Below are positions 6,024-9,311 of a stretch of DNA of 9,311 nucleotides, piece by piece. Under the pieces are notes generated by a model, which had not been told where the DNA came from, searched no databases, and worked only from the letters and a program-made list of their open reading frames with translations. Each line of letters begins with the position of its first letter. The first letter of the stretch is position 1. The DNA comes from a bacterium (lineage in GTDB: Bacteria > Vulcanimicrobiota > Xenobia > Xenobiales > Xenobiaceae), in NCBI GenBank assembly GCA_017444045.1, contig JAFSXO010000202.1, positions 1-9,311 on the forward strand, in the 5' to 3' direction. The translations under genes were made by a program, and so were the position numbers.

Positions 6024-7304
6024 ATGGCCCAAAATCCGTTCGAGATGGCTCAGGCCCAGTTCGACAGAGTCGCTGATATGTTGGATCTGCCCCAGGATGC
6101 GCGTGAACTTCTGCGCAACCCCATGCGCGAGTACGCGTTTGCCATTCCTGTGCATATGGATGACGGTACTACCAAAATCTTCCGCGGCTTCCGCGTGCAG
6201 CATAACGATGCCCGCGGCCCCGGCAAGGGTGGCATCCGCTTCCATCCCGAAGAGACCGCCGATACGGTGCGCGCTCTAGCGACTTGGATGACTTGGAAAT
6301 GCGCTGTCGTGGACATTCCTTTAGGTGGCGCTAAAGGTGGAGTTATCTGCGATCCTCGCGAGCTGAGCGAGCGTGAGCAGGAAGGGATTTGCCGCGGCTG
6401 GGTGCGCAACGTGGCCAAAAACGTGGGAGCTTATGAGGATGTACCCGCTCCCGACGTGATGACCAACGGCAAACACATGGTTTGGATGATGGACGAGTAT
6501 GAGACCATCATCGGCAAAAAAGAGCCCGGCTTCATTACCGGCAAACCCGTGGGCATCGGTGGTTCTAAGGGCCGTACCGAAGCTACCGGTTACGGCGTGG
6601 TCTGGACCCTGCGCGAGGCCTTGAAGGCTTACGGCATGGATATCACCAAGATCACGGCTTCTGTGCAGGGCTTCGGCAATGTGGCGCAGTATGCGGTACA
6701 GATGCTGGGCATGCTGGGAGGCAAGGTGCTGTGCGTCTCCTGCTATGACCACCACGACAAGCGTGCGTATACCTATAAGCGCGAGAATGGTGTCAGCTTC
6801 GATGAGCTTAAGTCCATTACCGACGGTTTTGGCTGCGTAGACAAAGCCAAAGCCAAAGAGCTCGGCTATGAGATTCTGCCCGGCGCTGCCTGGCTGAGTC
6901 AGGAAGTTGACGTTCTGGTTCCCGCAGCTTTAGGGCGCGAGATTACTGAAGAGAACTGCGCGCAGATCTCCGGCAAGGTGAAGATGATCGTTGAGGGTGC
7001 CAACGGCCCGACGACTCCTGCGGCCGAAGCGGCTCTTCTGGAGCGCGGCGTTATCATAGTCCCCGACTTCCTGGCCAATGCTGCCGGTGTTTCCTGCTCT
7101 TACTTCGAGCAGGTGCAGTGCAACATGAACTATTTCTGGGAGCGCGAAGAGGTTCTCGATAAGCTGGAACGCTTGATGGTTAATGCCGCTCACGCGGTGC
7201 TCGACTTGGCCAAAGAGCGTAAATGCAGCCTGCGCGATGCTGCTTACATGATCGCTATTCAGCGCGTTGTGGAAGCCAGCCGTCGCCGCGGTTGGATTGA
7301 TTAA
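6024..7304 (+). CDS. gdhA: Glutamate dehydrogenase (Glu/Leu/Phe/Val dehydrogenase family)
   Basis: The enzyme interconverts glutamate and 2-oxoglutarate plus ammonia with NAD(P); in amino-acid fermenters it usually runs in the oxidative direction. The 426-residue length fits the hexameric family. The substrate domain carries GPGKGGIRFHPE (Lys68), MTWKCAVVDIPLGGAKGGV (Lys92 and catalytic Lys104) and PAPDVMTNG (Asp144). The Rossmann domain shows GFGNVA (216-221). The closing region has EGANGPTTPAA and LANAAGVSCSYFEQVQ, with Ser359 at the substrate-contact position. At the end of the second Rossmann strand the sequence reads CVSCYDHHDK, so the acidic residue usually seen in NAD-preferring members (VSDS-like) is Cys240; cofactor preference cannot be read with confidence. 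ATG 6024 is fixed by the GGAGG. A terminator follows 32 bases after the stop. Role with ygeY in amino-acid catabolism is inferred from position. Confidence 0.95.
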   Translation: MAQNPFEMAQAQFDRVADMLDLPQDARELLRNPMREYAFAIPVHMDDGTTKIFRGFRVQHNDARGPGKGGIRFHPEETADTVRALATWMTWKCAVVDIPLGGAKGGVICDPRELSEREQEGICRGWVRNVAKNVGAYEDVPAPDVMTNGKHMVWMMDEYETIIGKKEPGFITGKPVGIGGSKGRTEATGYGVVWTLREALKAYGMDITKITASVQGFGNVAQYAVQMLGMLGGKVLCVSCYDHHDKRAYTYKRENGVSFDELKSITDGFGCVDKAKAKELGYEILPGAAWLSQEVDVLVPAALGREITEENCAQISGKVKMIVEGANGPTTPAAEAALLERGVIIVPDFLANAAGVSCSYFEQVQCNMNYFWEREEVLDKLERLMVNAAHAVLDLAKERKCSLRDAAYMIAIQRVVEASRRRGWID

Positions 7305-7336
7305 AGCATAGGCCGGCATTTAGCCGCTGTGAAGAA

Positions 7337-7375
7337 GGTTCGGTAGGGGAAGCCCTACGGAGCCTTTTTGTTTTT
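7337..7375 (+). terminator. Rho-independent terminator after gdhA
   Basis: GGTTCGGTAGGG (7337-7348) pairs with CCCTACGGAGCC (7353-7364), with one mismatch and one wobble, around a 4-base GAAG loop. It is followed by TTTTTGTTTTT. This is a textbook intrinsic terminator. Confidence 0.9.
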
Positions 7376-7376
7376 A

Positions 7377-7554
7377 AGCCAATGCCAGTAACTTAAGAAT
7401 CATGGCATTGGCTCTTGCTTATTCATGTACGTTAGCGCTACGTTTTGTGTTAGCGTACAAGCTGGCATGCAACATACGTAAAACCTCGATTCTTCCGCCA
7501 GCTGTGGCCACCCCCTCTGTCGCAGTCGCGACATCTCCCCCTGCCATCCTTTAG
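7377..7554. repeat. Structured extragenic repeat, copy 1
   Basis: No gene lies between 7305 and 8005; most of that gap is this repeat family. Copy 1 opens with a perfect 11-base inverted repeat, AGCCAATGCCA (7377-7387) with TGGCATTGGCT (7403-7413). It then has a TTAGCG-rich segment, a shared core GATTCTTCCGCCA (7488-7500), and GGCCACCCCCTCTGTCGC (7506-7523) forming a GTCGC/GCGAC hairpin (7519-7532). It ends in CTCCCCCTGCCATCCTTTAG, where the expected pairing partner AGGGGGAG is missing. No coding frame is supported. Confidence 0.75.
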
Positions 7555-7737
7555 CAATGCTTATAAGTTAAGGAGCGAAAGCATTGACATTGCTCATTCA
7601 TGAACGTTTGCGCTGCGCTGTATGTTAGCGTACAAGTTAGCACACAACATGCGTTAAACTACGATTCTTCCGCCAACTGTGGCCACCCCCTCTGTCGCTA
7701 GCGCGACTTCTCCCCCTGCCATCCGTTAGGGGGAGTT
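7553..7737. repeat. Structured extragenic repeat, copy 2 (complete)
   Basis: This is a head-to-tail copy of the preceding element with a period of about 175 bases. The core blocks GATTCTTCCGCCA and GGCCACCCCCTCTGTCGC recur exactly 175 bases downstream. It opens with its own inverted repeat, CAATGCTT (7555-7562) with AAGCATTG (7579-7586). It then has the GTCGC-TAGC-GCGAC hairpin (7694-7707) and closes with CTCCCCCT (7710-7717) paired to AGGGGGAG (7728-7735). The loop bases differ between copies while the stems are kept, which suggests the folded form matters. Copy 1 lacks the final arm. Confidence 0.75.
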
Positions 7738-7777
7738 AGGATGTTATCAGGTTAGCTAATCGCTAACTTATAACCGT

Positions 7778-7800
7778 TGCCATCCTTTAGGGGGAGTTAT
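7778..7800. repeat. Remnant of a third extragenic repeat copy
   Basis: TGCCATCCTTTAG here (7778-7790) is identical to the end of copy 1 (7542-7554) and is followed by GGGGAGTTAT, the right arm that copy 1 lacks. The left part of this third copy is absent. Just before it, GTTAGC (7751-7756) and GCTAAC (7762-7767) form a short inverted repeat. Confidence 0.55.
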
Positions 7801-7932
7801 AATGAGGATCTATTGGCCATTGCTTAACTAAATGACATTGGATGCTGGCGAGTAAACTTAAGAAATGTTTAAGAAACCTTAACTAAAACTCAAAATAATC
7901 TGAAGAAATACTTTTATTTTCATGAAGTTTGT

Positions 7933-7938
7933 GATAAT
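7933..7938 (+). promoter_or_regulatory. Possible extended -10 of the secreted-protein gene
   Basis: The AT-rich stretch 7850-7950 contains TGTGATAAT (7930-7938), resembling an extended -10 (TGnTATAAT). No clear -35 lies 16-18 bases upstream. It would give a leader of roughly 60 bases before ATG 8006. The support is weak. Confidence 0.3.
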
Positions 7939-8005
7939 ATTTAATTGATAAGGGATCGTCTTTATTCGAAAAGTGACGGTCGGCCATTTGAAGGGAGACA
8001 GAGCC

Positions 8006-9106
8006 ATGAAAAACAAGAAAAATATAGCCGTTACTTTAGCTTTTATAGGTTTTGCTATGACCGCACCTGCTATGGCTGGATCTGTCGAGGTAGGCGGAGG
8101 CACTAAGACGTATTCCCAAGAGTTTGAGGTAGTAGAGCATATAGGGGAATCCGTAAATAAAGCTGTAGTATCTGGATCTGCTTCGCGCACCCTATATCAG
8201 ACTGGCGAGGTTACCAATAATAGCTTTGGCTCTACGGTAATAGATTCGGCCAATCCGTCGGCCATTGATAAAGCAATAGCGGATTATACAGCTTCGGGCA
8301 GAGATTATATTATAGCCGGACGCGCAGCTTATAACGCCGCCCACGGCGCGGATAAAATGGCGGGCGTTTCCATAAAGGGTACCAGCGTTTCCTCGCAGTC
8401 GTCCACTGAAAAGGTTTTCGATTATGAAACGTTTACGCGTACGGAAACAAAATCCGAGGATTTAATCTTTGTTGGCGATCCCGACAGCCTGCCCTCTGCG
8501 TATGTTGCCCAGGGAAGTTACGATCGCAAGGATGTAAACGATAGGTACTATCATTACGAGACAACGACGGTTTACCAGGTCAATACTTCCGGAACGATAT
8601 CGCCTATTATTCTCGATCTCGACGGAGACGGAAAGATTCAGGCGTCAAATGGCAGGTATCTGCCCCATGAAGGCGATTTCTCGCGCCAGGCCGTGATGTT
8701 CGATTTTTATGGCAACGGCTTCCCGGTCGCGTGCGAATGGGTGGGCAGCAACGATGGTCTGCTGTGCCGCCCTAATGAAGATGGCAGCGTTTACGGCACT
8801 AACCTTTTCGGCACTGCCAATGGCTACAGCAACGGCTACGACGAGCTGGCTTCTTTGGACGGCAATGGCGACGGCAGGCTGGAGGGCGCCGAGCTGGACG
8901 GTCTGATGGTGTGGAGAGATGCCAATTGCAATGGTATCGCCGATGCCGGCGAGCTTACCTCTCTGGCAGATCTTGGCATAACCTCTATCGGAACTTCGCA
9001 CAACAATATGGTGGGTTCCTTTGTGCGCCAGGGCAAAGCGTATAAATCGTTTGACTGGTGGCCCAGCATAGTCGATTGCCGCAAGGTTAATGTGGCCTTG
9101 AAATAG
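8006..9106 (+). CDS. Secreted protein with C-terminal EF-hand-type calcium-binding module
   Basis: The 366-residue product begins with a Sec signal peptide: basic MKNKKN, a hydrophobic core and a likely cut after APAMA (residue 24), so it is exported. Residues 25-195 are Ser/Thr/Tyr-rich and match no family I recognise. From about 198 there is a module often seen in RTX-type and other secreted calcium-binding proteins: PIILDLDGDGK (200-210), FDFYGNGF, WVGSNDGLLCRPNEDG (245-260) and NLFG. Two canonical 12-residue EF-hand loops follow: Asp285/Asn287/Asp289/Gly290/Glu296 and Asp305/Asn307/Asn309/Gly310/Glu316. The tail has WW (351-352) and Cys358. AAGGGAGA (7991-7998) lies seven bases before ATG 8006, which favours it over the in-frame GTG at 7973. 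It is flanked by the repeat region and a strong terminator, so it is probably monocistronic. Its function (adhesion, surface layer or other) is unknown. Confidence 0.88.
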   Translation: MKNKKNIAVTLAFIGFAMTAPAMAGSVEVGGGTKTYSQEFEVVEHIGESVNKAVVSGSASRTLYQTGEVTNNSFGSTVIDSANPSAIDKAIADYTASGRDYIIAGRAAYNAAHGADKMAGVSIKGTSVSSQSSTEKVFDYETFTRTETKSEDLIFVGDPDSLPSAYVAQGSYDRKDVNDRYYHYETTTVYQVNTSGTISPIILDLDGDGKIQASNGRYLPHEGDFSRQAVMFDFYGNGFPVACEWVGSNDGLLCRPNEDGSVYGTNLFGTANGYSNGYDELASLDGNGDGRLEGAELDGLMVWRDANCNGIADAGELTSLADLGITSIGTSHNNMVGSFVRQGKAYKSFDWWPSIVDCRKVNVALK

Positions 9107-9139
9107 CCCAGCGCCGAAGCTATTTTTGGGCTTCGCATC

Positions 9140-9194
9140 GGCCGCCTGTTTGCAGTGTGGGTTATAGACTGCAGACGGGCGGCCTGTTTTTTTT
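9140..9194 (+). terminator. Strong rho-independent terminator after the secreted-protein gene
   Basis: A 17-base stem pairs 9140-9156 (GGCCGCCTGTTTGCAGT) with 9168-9184 (ACTGCAGACGGGCGGCC), with two G-U wobbles and an 11-base loop. It is followed by TG and eight Ts. Confidence 0.92.
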
Positions 9195-9231
9195 GAGGCG
9201 GCACTGCGTATACTGATATAGTTAGCGCGTA

Positions 9232-9290
9232 ACTAGTTCCGCGAAAGGCACATCTGAGCGTAGCGAAGCAGTGCCGGCGCGGAAGCTAGT
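9232..9290. repeat. Long imperfect hairpin near the right edge
   Basis: ACTAGTTCCGCG (9232-9243) pairs with CGCGGAAGCTAGT (9278-9290), with one bulged C. An inner stem, GGCAC (9247-9251) with GTGCC (9271-9275), encloses a GAGCGTAGCGAAGCA loop. It is preceded by GTTA-GCGCG-TAAC (9221-9233). No T-tract follows, so it is not an ordinary terminator; it may be another mobile or extragenic repeat. No gene is visible in 9195-9311. Confidence 0.5.
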
Positions 9291-9311
9291 GCAGCGCAAA
9301 TATAATTGCGA

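Noticed and set aside
6321..6755. 144-residue open frame on the minus strand
   Set aside because: It is antisense to the highly conserved glutamate dehydrogenase and has no features of its own.
7377..7737. CRISPR array
   Set aside because: Only two long (about 175-base) imperfect copies in direct tandem with no unique spacers of constant size.
7879..8190. 103-residue open frame on the minus strand
   Set aside because: It overlaps the signal peptide and start of the secreted protein in antisense; its AT-rich half is the promoter region.

Overview
The window looks like chromosomal DNA from an anaerobic, amino-acid-fermenting bacterium. The best evidence is a YgeY-type M20 hydrolase followed by a catabolic-type glutamate dehydrogenase. 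A Synergistota-like (or possibly Desulfovibrionaceae-like) host is my guess from the style of these proteins; the window has no rRNA or marker gene to settle it. No tRNA, rRNA, CRISPR array, transposase or phage gene is visible.

Left part (1-4418): a chemosensory and signalling block. On the minus strand, cheW (703-1185) is followed by a cheR methyltransferase that runs off the left edge (652 down to 1). Divergent from them, on the plus strand, is a large hybrid signalling protein (1266-3299). It has a degenerate N-terminal receiver, a histidine-kinase core whose ATP-binding motifs are largely eroded, and a fully intact C-terminal receiver. Eighteen bases downstream is a Sua5/YrdC-like protein (3318-4418) whose substrate-binding motifs are also eroded. 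The cheW promoter (TTGACG, 17-base spacer, TATTAT) places the predicted transcription start on the A of its ATG, so cheW mRNA may be leaderless.

Middle part (4419-7375): two metabolic genes on the plus strand, ygeY (4631-5839) and gdhA-like (6024-7304). Each has a strong Shine-Dalgarno site and is followed by a hairpin terminator, so they may be separate transcripts. Both fit amino-acid or nitrogen catabolism.

Right part (7376-9311): a 700-base stretch without genes holds two head-to-tail copies (about 175-base period) of a structured extragenic repeat, plus a broken third copy. It is followed by a secreted protein (8006-9106) with a signal peptide, an unrecognised N-terminal half and a C-terminal calcium-binding module with two canonical EF-hand-type loops. 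A strong terminator (9140-9194) ends that gene. A long imperfect hairpin (9232-9290) lies near the right edge.
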